From Polyangiaceae bacterium (lineage in GTDB: Bacteria; Myxococcota_A; Polyangia; Polyangiales; Polyangiaceae), in assembly GCA_041389725.1 (NCBI GenBank), contig JAWKRG010000004.1, forward strand, positions 558,001-622,000: a stretch of 64,000 nt of DNA, written 5' to 3'. Position 1 is the stretch's first letter, and every line of letters starts with the position of its first letter. The notes beneath the pieces are model-generated. The model was not told the DNA's origin, searched no databases, and saw only the letters and a list, made by a program, of their open reading frames with translations. This document shows positions 26,203-34,181 of this stretch, one piece after another. Position numbers and translations under genes: made by a program.

Positions 26203-27099
26203 TCACCGGTTCGCTTCGAAGTCCCAAATCTCGCCATGCTCCGTATCGCTGAGCACGCCATGGACGAGCGCGAAGTTTCGCTGCCACGACCGTTCCGGTC
26301 CGTCGGCATCGACGCGGAACCGCAGCTCGCCTTGGTTCGCGTGGACCGAGATCCGGATTCGTGTCTCCACGCTCAACCCGATCTCGGTCACGCACGACTC
26401 GATCACTGCGACCCAAGCTTCGCGCCATGCGCCGACATCAGTGATCCAACCGGATAGCGGCATGTTCGGTTGCAGCTCACCCCGCCACGCCTCGATCGGG
26501 CTCGGAAGCTCGATGAGCTTGGTTTCGCCCAGCGCTGCGGAGCGATACGCCGCTGCCGCGCATAGCTCGACCTCCGTCTCTCGGATGCGCATCCGAAGTA
26601 TGCAGCCCGAGAACTCAGGCGACGCCGTCCACTCCCTGGCAAGCTCGTCCGCCTGTATCTGCAGCCGTTCGAAGTCCAAGGCGCTGGGAATGCGAGCGAT
26701 CCGCTCAGCTTGCAGCGCGTACAGGTGAGCCTGCCTGTCCAACATCGCCTGGATCTTCTCCGGAGCGGTCGGCTCCCAGTCTGTGACTTCGCTGACGACG
26801 CGCAGTGGGTATCGAGAACGGTATGACTTGGTCGGGTTGCCCGGGAACTTCTTGTCGGTGAGGTCTGGGTCGTCGACGAAGGGTCCCGTGGGCTCGACGA
26901 CGTAGAGCCTGCCGGGGCCATCGCCGCGTGCAAGCTCGGCCCCCAGAGGCGAGAAGGTTGCGGTCATGTAGACCCAGCGACTCGTGCGTTGCGCGTGCCC
27001 ATAGTTGGAGCGATGCCCGGGACTGACGAGATCCCCCGGCTTCAGGTCAGCCTTCGTGCCGTGGTAAAACGGCCCAGCCTCTACGTCGTCAGCACCCAC
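26203..27099 (-). CDS. Arr-type (rifamycin) ADP-ribosyltransferase with extra C-terminal domain
   Basis: Residues 1 to about 125 form an Arr domain: FYHGTKADLKPGDLVSPGHR, SNYG, WVYMTATFSPLGAELARGDG, RLYVVEPTGPFVDDPDLTDK, KFPGNPTKSYRSRYPLRVVS. Arr transfers ADP-ribose from NAD to the C23 hydroxyl of rifamycins and inactivates them. Known Arr proteins are about 140 residues. Here a further 170 residues follow, containing EFSGCILRMRIRETEVELCA and ETRIRISVHANQGELRFRVD, which I do not recognise. It starts at GTG 27099; TTG 27102 is also possible. Confidence 0.85.
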   Translation of the reverse strand: MGADDVEAGPFYHGTKADLKPGDLVSPGHRSNYGHAQRTSRWVYMTATFSPLGAELARGDGPGRLYVVEPTGPFVDDPDLTDKKFPGNPTKSYRSRYPLRVVSEVTDWEPTAPEKIQAMLDRQAHLYALQAERIARIPSALDFERLQIQADELAREWTASPEFSGCILRMRIRETEVELCAAAAYRSAALGETKLIELPSPIEAWRGELQPNMPLSGWITDVGAWREAWVAVIESCVTEIGLSVETRIRISVHANQGELRFRVDADGPERSWQRNFALVHGVLSDTEHGEIWDFEANR

Positions 27100-27149
27100 C
27101 AACTATCGGCTCCTCCCTGCCACGCGAGCCCCGCGTTCCACCAAGCTGC

Positions 27150-27545
27150 TCACACCCCGACGACCGGCGACAGCGTGTGCGCGTCGCGCGCCAGGAGCCA
27201 GCGCCCGTCAGCCTGTTTGCGGTACACGGTGATTCGATGGCCTTCGAGACGGGTCTCGCGTCCACCTGTGCGCGGCGTGACCGTTAGCGCGTCCCGGCTT
27301 CGCGCATACGCAACGTCGCCGGCGACCACGACTTCCTCCAACTCGCTGCTGCAGCGGATCCGCGCCTGCTCGTGGCCGATCGAGAAGTTGGACGCGAACC
27401 CCGCCCGATCGGCTGGCGCTTGGCCGGGACTGAGGAACACGACGTCGTCCGTCGTCAACGCGAGCAAGCGATCCAGTTCCCCCGCGTTGACGGCATCGAT
27501 CCAGATCGAATGCAGCTGGCGGATTGTTTGTTCTTCGTGCGCCAT
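27150..27545 (-). CDS. SnoaL/NTF2-like protein (SgcJ/EcaC family), 131 aa
   Basis: A single cone-shaped NTF2-like fold: EEQTIRQLHSIWIDAVNAGE, DRLLALTTDDVVFLSPGQAP, VVVAGDVAYARSRDALTVTP, and the closing YRKQADGRWLLARDAHTLSP. That ending is typical of SgcJ/EcaC/DUF4440 proteins. Such proteins act as small-molecule enzymes or accessory factors; nothing here defines a substrate. Confidence 0.85.
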   Translation of the reverse strand: MAHEEQTIRQLHSIWIDAVNAGELDRLLALTTDDVVFLSPGQAPADRAGFASNFSIGHEQARIRCSSELEEVVVAGDVAYARSRDALTVTPRTGGRETRLEGHRITVYRKQADGRWLLARDAHTLSPVVGV

Positions 27546-27812
27546 CCGTTGCCCCCTTGGCCGTCAAACCGCGCCCCTCGAGTTCGAAGGCAGTCGCGGC
27601 TACTGGGTTCCGTTCAGCGTACCACTGTGCGGCCGCCCGAGTCGTGGTGTTCCGCGGTTCGGCAGCGGGCGCAAGAGTGAGCGAACCCCGATCGTCCTCT
27701 CCGTCGGTCCGGAGTTGCAGACTGAACCCCCGCTACATGACCGTCGTCAGGGCTCGCGCCTTGCTCACCTCGCCGACCGCTGACACGCTTTGCCACCGAA
27801 GAGCAGGGCAGC

Positions 27813-28508
27813 GTGTCGGAGCACAAGTGGGTCGGTCTGCGAACGGTCGTCGCGATCTTCATCCTGATCGTGGCGATGCCGGTTTCGCCCTTGCTGATCA
27901 CGCGGCGATGGAGCTGGTGGCAAGCCTGGGCCTTCGCCGCCCTCACGGTCTTTGGCTTCTTCATCAGTCGGCTGTTGGCGAGTCGAAAACACCCCGACTT
28001 GCTCGACGAACGCGCGAAGTTCACCGACCACGACGACACGGAGCCCTTCGACAAGATCCTGTCGCCCATCGTCGGCTTCGCGCCCGCCCTCGTGCCCGTC
28101 TGCGCGGGGCTCGAGGTCCAGTTCATCGGTGGGCTCACGAAGCCCCTCGCCGTAGATGTGATCGCGTTGCTGGCCTTCGTCGCCGGGTACGCCTTCGGCA
28201 CCTGGGCGATGCTCGAGAATCGCTTCTTCGCAACGACGGTGCGGATCCAGACCGAACGAGGCCATGTCGTCGTCACCACTGGGCCCTATCGCATCGTGCG
28301 ACACCCTGGTTACTCCGGGGCGCTCCTCGTATTCGCCGCGACTCCGGTGCTGTTCGGAACGCCGTGGACCGCGCTGCTCACGGCCGCCCTCTGCATCGCC
28401 TTGATCCTCCGCACGTCCCTCGAAGACCGAACACTCCGCCGGAAGTTGCCCGGCTACCAGGACTACCCCACCCGCACCCGCTTCCGCTTGTTCCCAGGCC
28501 TCTGGTGA
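27813..28508 (+). CDS. Isoprenylcysteine carboxyl methyltransferase-like membrane enzyme, 231 aa
   Basis: Five membrane segments are visible (for example TVVAIFILIVAMPVSPLLIT and VDVIALLAFVAGYAFGTWAM). The ICMT/PEMT signature lies at the end: GPYRIVRHPGYSGALLVFAA, then ILRTSLEDRTLRRKLPGYQD and YPTRTRFRLFPGLW. The family methylates carboxylates or phospholipid head groups using S-adenosylmethionine at the membrane; the substrate in bacteria is usually unknown. It starts at GTG 27813. Confidence 0.85.
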   Translation: MSEHKWVGLRTVVAIFILIVAMPVSPLLITRRWSWWQAWAFAALTVFGFFISRLLASRKHPDLLDERAKFTDHDDTEPFDKILSPIVGFAPALVPVCAGLEVQFIGGLTKPLAVDVIALLAFVAGYAFGTWAMLENRFFATTVRIQTERGHVVVTTGPYRIVRHPGYSGALLVFAATPVLFGTPWTALLTAALCIALILRTSLEDRTLRRKLPGYQDYPTRTRFRLFPGLW

Positions 28509-28573
28509 GTCCCGCTCAGCCAGCCACGACGCTCACCTAGTGACCCTCGTGGGTGCCCTCGTCCCATCACCCT

Positions 28574-28864
28574 GCTTGGTGCCCTAGGCTTTTCCCAACC
28601 CTCCACACGCCCTCCTTCGAGGGTTCCGAAGCGGCTCGCGCCTGTACCTCCGCGTCGAACCAAAGCTTCACCGCGTCCCGTGCGCCCTCCTTCGAACGCG
28701 CTTCGCGATACCCGACGGGGTGGGGTTCCGAAGCGGCTCGCGCCTCTCAACACTTCGCGAGCATTGCGCTCCTTCGAACGCGCTTCGCGATACCCGACGG
28801 GGTGGGGTTCCGAAGCGTCTCGCGCTGTACTTTTGCGTCGAATAGAAGCTGCACCGCCGCGCCA
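28574..28864 (+). repeat. Dispersed intergenic repeat, copy 3 (longest)
   Basis: It begins TTGGTGCCCTAGGCTTTTCC, carries the CTCCTTCGAGGGTTCCGAAG and GTACCTCCGCGTCGAACC modules, then two tandem copies of the hairpin module (CTTCGAACGCGCTTCGCGAT...GGGGTTCCGAAGCG). It fills most of the 434 bases between the stop of the methyltransferase-like gene and the stop of the toxin remnant on the other strand. Confidence 0.85.
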
Positions 28865-28942
28865 AGCGTGTCCACACGCGGAACGGATGGTGAGGTTCGA
28901 ACAAAGGGGCAACGTTCGCGGGTGGAAACGGACGGCTGTGCA

Positions 28943-29113
28943 TCACAGCCGTCTCCGCCAGACAGCCGGGTCGCGCTTGCCGTGAAAGCAGGCCACGACA
29001 ACGAGTGTGTCTTCGGAGTCGCGGTCTCCCAGCCCCGGGCGTTGCTCGTCGTACCAGTCGCAAGCGTCGGCGATATCCCGCTCGGCGTCGGGCTCCAGAA
29101 CAACGTGGCGCAT
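28943..29113 (-). pseudogene. ParE/RelE-type toxin with internal deletion
   Basis: From ATG 29113 the 56-residue product reads MRHVVLEPDAERDIADACDW, then YDEQRPGLGD, a standard ParE/RelE N-terminus. It jumps directly to DTLVVVACFHGKRDPAVWRR, the standard C-terminal strand and tail. About 40 residues in the middle, normally including key active-site residues, are missing while the frame is preserved. The start codon overlaps the antitoxin stop (TGATG). It is expected to be non-toxic. Confidence 0.72.
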
Positions 29114-29325
29114 CAGCGAGGAGTGCGAATTCGAGCGACAACGTCAGACCATGGGCTGCCGCGCGAGCCTTCAATCTCCAGGCGATCGAGTCGGCGATTC
29201 AGCGCTGCGCGCTGCTCATCCGAGAGTGGAACGTCCGCAGGGTCGAGGCTGTTCCAGAGTTCTCCGATCAGATCGAGGCGCTCGTCCGGGGTCAGCTGCG
29301 AGATGTCGAGGGCCGGGCGTGCCAC
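29113..29325 (-). CDS. Addiction-module antitoxin (Unstab_antitox family), 70 aa
   Basis: The 70-residue acidic/helical protein contains LTPDERLDLIGELWNSLD, then PLSDEQRAALNRRLDRLE and a final GSPWSDVVARIRTPR. This is the pattern of small antitoxins paired with ParE/RelE toxins (TIGR02574/PF09720). It lies directly upstream of, and overlaps by one base with, the deleted toxin. It appears intact, so the pair is a toxin-less remnant. Confidence 0.82.
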   Translation of the reverse strand: MARPALDISQLTPDERLDLIGELWNSLDPADVPLSDEQRAALNRRLDRLEIEGSRGSPWSDVVARIRTPR

Positions 29326-29388
29326 GAGTCGAACTGTACCTCGGTACGGGGTTGCCCAACAAAAGCCCTAGATTGTCCGGCAAACGCG

Positions 29389-29433
29389 AATATTACCCGG
29401 GTGCTATCGACAGATAATAATCCCCGGGTAATA
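29389..29433. promoter_or_regulatory. Paired CCCGGG palindromic operators over the DUF2239 promoter
   Basis: AATATTACCCGGGT (29389-29402) and CCCCGGGTAATAT (29422-29434) form a large inverted repeat with arms ATATTACCCGGG and CCCGGGTAATAT. Each copy is also an imperfect TTACCCGGGTAA palindrome. The second copy contains TAATAT, a -10-like box seven bases before the ATG at 29442. Two-site repression by a dimeric regulator, possibly the gene product itself, is plausible. Confidence 0.6.
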
Positions 29434-29441
29434 TACGCGGA

Positions 29442-30068
29442 ATGAAAGAGCTAGGAACGTTCGTCGCGTTTGAAGGGCACAAGTGCGTTGCGTACGGAGA
29501 GTTGCAAGAAGTCGTGGCTCGGGTGCGGGAGTACATCGACGAAAGCGGTACCTCGCCCGAGGCGTCGCGCGTGCTCTTCTTCGAAGACCGCACCGGTCGG
29601 CAAGTCGACTTCGACCTGAGCGGATCTCCGCGACAAGTCGTCGAGCGACTCGCCAAGCATCCACTCGTCACGGCAGCCCGTGGCGGCGAGAAGCAGCAGG
29701 GCCCGGGTCGACCCAAGCTAGGCGTCGTGTCGCGCGAAGTCTCGCTGCTGCCACGACATTGGGAGTGGCTCGGTGAGCAGCGCGGCGGCATGTCCGTGGC
29801 GATCCGTGAGCTCGTGGAGAACGCGATGAAGCGTGGCAAACACGCTCACCTTGCGCGCAAGGCGCGCGAGGCCGCCGCCAAGTTCATGTGGACCGTTGCG
29901 GGTGATCTCCCTGGATTCGAAGAAGCTTCGCGCTCCCTCTATGCGAAGGACATCCACGCGCTGGGAAAGAACATGAAGGGCTGGCCGAAAGACGTGCGTG
30001 CTCACGTCGAACGCCTCGTAGCCGAGGCAACCAAGCTCGACGCGCTCGCGACCCTCGAGAGCACGTGA
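29442..30068 (+). CDS. DUF2239 family protein, 208 aa
   Basis: The sequence begins MKELGTFVAFEGHKCVAYGE. It has VLFFEDRTGRQVDFDLSGS and the family signature GPGRPKLGVVSREVSLLPRH followed by WEWLGEQRGGMSVAIRELVE. The signature region resembles a DNA-binding helix (GRPKLGV...SLLPRHWEWL), which fits a regulatory role, but the family has no assigned function. The start is supported by the operator/-10 arrangement just upstream. Confidence 0.85.
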   Translation: MKELGTFVAFEGHKCVAYGELQEVVARVREYIDESGTSPEASRVLFFEDRTGRQVDFDLSGSPRQVVERLAKHPLVTAARGGEKQQGPGRPKLGVVSREVSLLPRHWEWLGEQRGGMSVAIRELVENAMKRGKHAHLARKAREAAAKFMWTVAGDLPGFEEASRSLYAKDIHALGKNMKGWPKDVRAHVERLVAEATKLDALATLEST

Positions 30069-30155
30069 GGCGCTGCCCTGCTCGCTGGCTGCGTCCATGG
30101 GACACATCTTCGAAGCAGATAGTCCAACGTCATGTTGGGAGCCTAGTTTCGCGTG

Positions 30156-30671
30156 CTATTGATCTCGCGTTGAGTCGTCGAGGATCCCGGTTCGGCACTT
30201 CGGAGGGCATCCTTGCCCGTTGGGCGAATGGTCCTTGTAGGTCACGACCGTAGTAGAGTGATGGAGTGTCGTGTCGGTCGAAGGGTCGAGCACGGTCAGT
30301 TCGTACTGATCGCCGTCCGCCAATTCGGCGATGTCATAGATGAAGTTGCACTGGACCGCGAAACTGGCGTCGGCTGGTTCGGCCGTGCACTCAGCACGTA
30401 GATCTGGGGTTCCGACGGCTTGCCCGGATGACCTGCCGTCTCCTTGAAACAGCATAGTGGCTGAGCGGCAGGCAGTGTTCTTGCAGAGCACGAAGCGAAG
30501 AGACTGCTCCGTCTGGCCCGTCACGGCCAGACTACCGCTCCAGTACACGTTGCTGAAGCACCCGACCAAATGGCATGTTCTGGGTTCGTCTTGATCGCCG
30601 AGCGGTAGGCCGTCACATGCGATGGAGTTCATCGCAATCACGAGAGCTACGAGCGCGCAACGAGTGAACAC
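30156..30671 (-). CDS. Putative lipoprotein, 171 aa
   Basis: I start it at GTG 30671, because a GCTATCATCC -10-like box lies just upstream and the following segment is a signal peptide (RCALVALVIAMNSIAC) with Cys at a lipobox position. The mature part has cysteines in CHLVGCF, CKNTACR, and CTAEPADASFAVQC, and a beta-rich pattern (YELTVLDPSTDTTLHHST). Function unknown. It converges with the DUF2239 gene. Confidence 0.65.
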   Translation of the reverse strand: MFTRCALVALVIAMNSIACDGLPLGDQDEPRTCHLVGCFSNVYWSGSLAVTGQTEQSLRFVLCKNTACRSATMLFQGDGRSSGQAVGTPDLRAECTAEPADASFAVQCNFIYDIAELADGDQYELTVLDPSTDTTLHHSTTVVTYKDHSPNGQGCPPKCRTGILDDSTRDQ

Positions 30672-30815
30672 GGTGGCACCCGGATGATAGCGCAGAACTC
30701 TCGGCTGGGCTGCCGCTTGCCAAACGACCTCGGCGGTCGGCATCCGGATGCCGTGGCTGCGTGCCAGGCGACGCCGTGGTGATGGGCCAAGCGACCCCGA
30801 GTGCAATCACGTGTA

Positions 30816-31234
30816 CTACCCATCCAGCGCGTTGCGTATCGGGCAGCTCACCACGCGGCCCAGCCGTTCGGCGAACGCTTCGACCTCGGTTCGGGATGCC
30901 GTCGCGGCAAAGGCCAGCTTGCGTGATTCGTCTTGCGTCTCGACCAAGACGTAGAAGCGCTTTCGGAACGCGGCATAGATCAGCCATGCGCCGAGAGGCC
31001 CGAGCAACAACAAGAGGAACTGCACGCTGTGGATGACGCCGCCGTGGAGGGCCCAGTGGGCGATACTCCAAGCGAACGCGGCGGCCGTGAGGATCATCAG
31101 CACGCCGACTGCGATGACCAGGACCGTGCGCTCACTGGCGGTGCCGTGCGCGACCGTCAGTCGGATGATCTTGTCATAGGGAATGCTGACGACAGGGCTG
31201 CCTGATCGACGACAATTACTTTTGCAGTGCGCAT
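30816..31234 (-). pseudogene. Membrane protein gene damaged at its 5' end beside the IS
   Basis: The stretch from 31103 down encodes two membrane helices (MILTAAAFAWSIAHWALHGG, then FLLLLLGPLGAWLIYAAF) and a C-terminal cytosolic part. Coding-like sequence continues upstream in frame (IPYDKIIRLTVAHG) to about 31195 without a start. A neighbouring-frame ATG at 31234 (MRTAKVIVVDQAALS) would supply an N-terminus after a one-base shift. The damage coincides with the left end of the insertion sequence. Confidence 0.5.
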
Positions 31235-32945
31235 TGACTCACGTCGATTGTTCCCGGTGGCGTCCGGTTGCCTCACAAAGCTTGTTACCGGCAAGCACGA
31301 ACATGGAGGCAACGAATGGGAGCGATTACTGGCAGGGCGCGACGTGAGCTCGTCAAGGCCGTCGGCGAGAGGTACCGCACCGGCACCTACACGGAGAAGC
31401 GCCGCATCTTGGACGAGTTTGTCGCGGTCACGGGGTGGCATCGCAAGCACGCGATCCGCGTGCTCAACGAAGAGAGTTGTCAGCGGGAGCGTGCTCGGAA
31501 AGCCCGGCCCCGAGTGTACGACGAGGCGGTGCGCCAGGCTCTGCTGGTGCTGTGGGAGGCTTCGGATCGCCTGTGTGCCAAGCGGCTGCGCCCACTGTTG
31601 CCCACGCTAGTGGTCGCTCTCGAGAAGCACGGTCACCTGCAACTCGCGGAGGACGTTCGCGCTCGCGTTCTTGCCGTCAGCGCCGCCACCATCGACCGGC
31701 TCCTCGCTGAGCCAAGGGCCACAGCGCGGGGTAGACGCAAGCAAAAGCGAGCAACACCAGCAGTGCGAACTGGGATCCCGATTCGCACGCGCGCAGACTG
31801 GACGGATCCGAAGCCAGGGTGCATGGAGGCTGACCTCGTTGCCCATTGCGGAGGCAGCGTCGAAGGTAGCTTCGTAAACACGTTGGTCCTGACCGACGTA
31901 GCAAGCACTTGGACCGAGTGCGTGCCGATCGTCGTCCGGGAGAGCGCGTTGATCATCGAGGCACTTGAACGTCTGAGAGAGACGATGCCGTTTGCGTTGC
32001 TCGCGCTCGACACCGACAACGGAAGCGAATTCATCAACGAGGCGCTGCTCGCCTTCTGCAGAAAGTACAACATCGAGCTTACGCGCTCTCGACCCTACCG
32101 AAAGAACGACCAGGCATGGGTGGAGCAAAAGAACGGATCCATCGTCCGCCGCTTGGTTGGCTACGGTCGCCTTGAAGGACTGGTCGCCGCGCGGACCCTG
32201 GGGCGTCTTTATGCAGCGTCGAGGCTCTTCGTGAACCTCTTCCAGCCGTCGTTCAAGCTCGCGGAGAAGTCTCGAGTCGGCGCGCGCATTATCAAGAGGT
32301 ATCACCCGCCTGCAACACCCGGTGCCCGCCTGGTTGCATCGGAATGGATTGACGGGGCGACGAAGGAACGTGTGAAGGCTGCCCAGGCCGCGTTGGATCC
32401 TCTACGCCTGCTCGACGAGATCCGCGCTGCCCAGCATGAGCTCGCTGCGCTAGCCGAGGGCACGCGGATCCACGTTGCGCCCACGAGCAACGCTGAGCTT
32501 GAGGGCTTTCTCTGCGGCCTTGGAACCGCGTGGCGCGCTGGTGAAGTCCGACCAACGCACGCGAAGAAGAAGCGTCCGCCGCGGCACTGGCGCACGCGTA
32601 CTGATCCGTTCGAACATGTCTGGCCCATGATCCAAACATGGCTCGAAGCTGACCCCGAACGCACTGCCAAAGAGCTGCTTCGGCGCTTGCAGTCGGAGAA
32701 GCCAGGGGAGTTCCCCGAGGGCCTCTTGCGAACGCTACAGCGGCGTACTCACGAGTGGCGAGTCAGCGCCGCACGAACCCTGGTATTCGGCCCAAACGGC
32801 GGCCAAACGCGGGCAGCCGGCCAACAAGTCGACGCGATTGCAGCAGGGCTGGCGGCTGCAATTGAGATGCGGCACGCTGGTAGCAAGCTTTGCTGAGGCA
32901 ACACGAAGTGCAAGAATAGTTGACGTTGATCAGGCTGCCGTCCTG
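31194..32945 (+). mobile_element. Insertion sequence with DDE (rve) transposase
   Basis: Imperfect terminal inverted repeats are visible. The left end CAGGGCTGCCTGATCGACG...TTTTGCA matches the reverse complement of the right end CAGGACGGCAGCCTGATCAACG...TTCTTGCA. Further in, TTGCCTCACAAAGCTTGTTAC matches TTGCCTCAGCAAAGCTTGCTAC. I could not find a clear target-site duplication, so the boundaries are approximate. It carries one transposase gene. Confidence 0.6.
31316..32896 (+). CDS. Transposase with rve integrase core, 526 aa
   Basis: An N-terminal helix-turn-helix-like region (YTEKRRILDEFVAVTGWHRK) precedes an rve/DDE core. The three acidic residues appear in MEADLVAHCGGS, LLALDTDNGSEFINEALLAF and AWVEQKNGSIVRRLVGYGRL. 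The long C-terminal region ends near 32896 with LRTLQRRTHEWRVSAARTLV. The ATG at 31316 follows a GGAGG Shine-Dalgarno by seven bases. The arrangement fits ISNCY-like integrase-domain transposases; exact family not determined. It appears intact. Confidence 0.85.
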   Translation: MGAITGRARRELVKAVGERYRTGTYTEKRRILDEFVAVTGWHRKHAIRVLNEESCQRERARKARPRVYDEAVRQALLVLWEASDRLCAKRLRPLLPTLVVALEKHGHLQLAEDVRARVLAVSAATIDRLLAEPRATARGRRKQKRATPAVRTGIPIRTRADWTDPKPGCMEADLVAHCGGSVEGSFVNTLVLTDVASTWTECVPIVVRESALIIEALERLRETMPFALLALDTDNGSEFINEALLAFCRKYNIELTRSRPYRKNDQAWVEQKNGSIVRRLVGYGRLEGLVAARTLGRLYAASRLFVNLFQPSFKLAEKSRVGARIIKRYHPPATPGARLVASEWIDGATKERVKAAQAALDPLRLLDEIRAAQHELAALAEGTRIHVAPTSNAELEGFLCGLGTAWRAGEVRPTHAKKKRPPRHWRTRTDPFEHVWPMIQTWLEADPERTAKELLRRLQSEKPGEFPEGLLRTLQRRTHEWRVSAARTLVFGPNGGQTRAAGQQVDAIAAGLAAAIEMRHAGSKLC

Positions 32946-33111
32946 AAGTTCCTCGAGACAGTCCTCCGAGCAGCGAACTCCGTGACAATCCTCGTTAGCC
33001 GCTCTGGTCACCGTCTTCATCCCCGAAGAGCATCGTCCGCCGATCGTCCACAAGACTACGACGTTCCAGGCGCACCATTGCGCTGATCTCCGTCCCGCGC
33101 ATGACGGCACA

Positions 33112-33990
33112 TCAGACGGCCTCCACCGCGTCGGCGAATCTGTCTGCCATGGCCAGGACGGTTTCGATGTCGGCGATGCCGGCGAGCAGCGAGTCCGGAA
33201 TTCTCGCACGACCGATGCATGCTCCGACGATCTGCCCGGCGATTGCAGCCGTCGTGTCCGTGTCACCACCCGCAGAGATCACCGCCTTCAGAACGTGTTC
33301 GAGCGGTTCCTCGGAAAAGCGACACGCGGCGTAGACCGCGAAGGGCACGGACTCCACTACCCATCCAGACACGCCAAACTCGGCCGCCATTTCCGAGGGA
33401 GGAAGAGCGCGTTCGAGCAGCATCTCGCAGCGCTCACGAACGTGAGAGTACTCGGGCAGGTCGTTCACCACGGAGTGGAACGTTTCGAGAGAACAGCTGC
33501 CGGCTAGCGCGCTCCGAATAGCGCCCACGACAAGCAAGCCACCAACGTACGCCTCATCGCTGTGATGCGTGATCCGAGCGATGTCACGAATCGTCGTCCG
33601 ATCACTCGGATGACCAGGGTCGAGGACGAACGCGAGGGGCGCGACCCGCATCGCGACTCCGTTGCCCGCCGCGTACTCACCACGTGAACCCGACAGCGCC
33701 CAGTGAGCGCCAGCGGAAAGGTCACGCAGCGCTTTGAGGGTGCTGGAGCCGAGCCCGCTCACCCGACCTGCCGCATACCAATCGAGTAGGCGGGCGGCGA
33801 CGTTCTCCGGTGAAAAGCGACGATCAGCAACGTACGCCTCGCAGGTGGCGAGCGTGAGTTGAGTGTCATCCGAGATCCGTGATGTCTCAGAAACGCTGAA
33901 CTCCAGCGGCCCCGTCCGACCCTCGTAGGGTCCACCCCAAGCGTCGCCAATTGCGCCGCCAACAATGCATCCAAGGACACGGTCACGCAT
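33112..33990 (-). CDS. ADP-ribosylglycohydrolase family protein, 292 aa
   Basis: Family signatures are clear: VLGCIVGGAIGDAWGGPYEG at the N-terminus, ISDDTQLTLATCEAY (the DDT metal-binding motif), AAGNGVAMRVAPLAFV, and HVLKAVISAGGDTDTTAAIA with GGDTDTTAA binding the second metal. DraG/ARH enzymes remove ADP-ribose from proteins or hydrolyse ADP-ribosyl compounds with two magnesium ions. I chose the ATG at 33990 as the family start. It sits immediately right of the insertion sequence. Confidence 0.88.
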   Translation of the reverse strand: MRDRVLGCIVGGAIGDAWGGPYEGRTGPLEFSVSETSRISDDTQLTLATCEAYVADRRFSPENVAARLLDWYAAGRVSGLGSSTLKALRDLSAGAHWALSGSRGEYAAGNGVAMRVAPLAFVLDPGHPSDRTTIRDIARITHHSDEAYVGGLLVVGAIRSALAGSCSLETFHSVVNDLPEYSHVRERCEMLLERALPPSEMAAEFGVSGWVVESVPFAVYAACRFSEEPLEHVLKAVISAGGDTDTTAAIAGQIVGACIGRARIPDSLLAGIADIETVLAMADRFADAVEAV

Positions 33991-34181
33991 CACGGCTTCA
34001 CGACATACACGGGCATTGGCACAGTTCCGTCGTAGAGCCACTCGCCTGTCTGGACCAGTCGGTGCGCCACAGTCCGTCTAGCGTCGTGCCGCTCACCTGC
34101 GGGCGCAAGCGCGAGGGCTCTGGGCCCACGTACGGCGCCACTTGCCGGCACCGGCTCTAGCCCTCGGCAGAGCAGTTCGGC

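Noticed and set aside
34000..34180. Minus-strand coding-like text ending WLYDGTVPMPVYVVKP before the ADP-ribosylglycohydrolase gene
   Set aside because: The end of a gene is suggested, but the frame is broken upstream and no start can be assigned; it was left unannotated.
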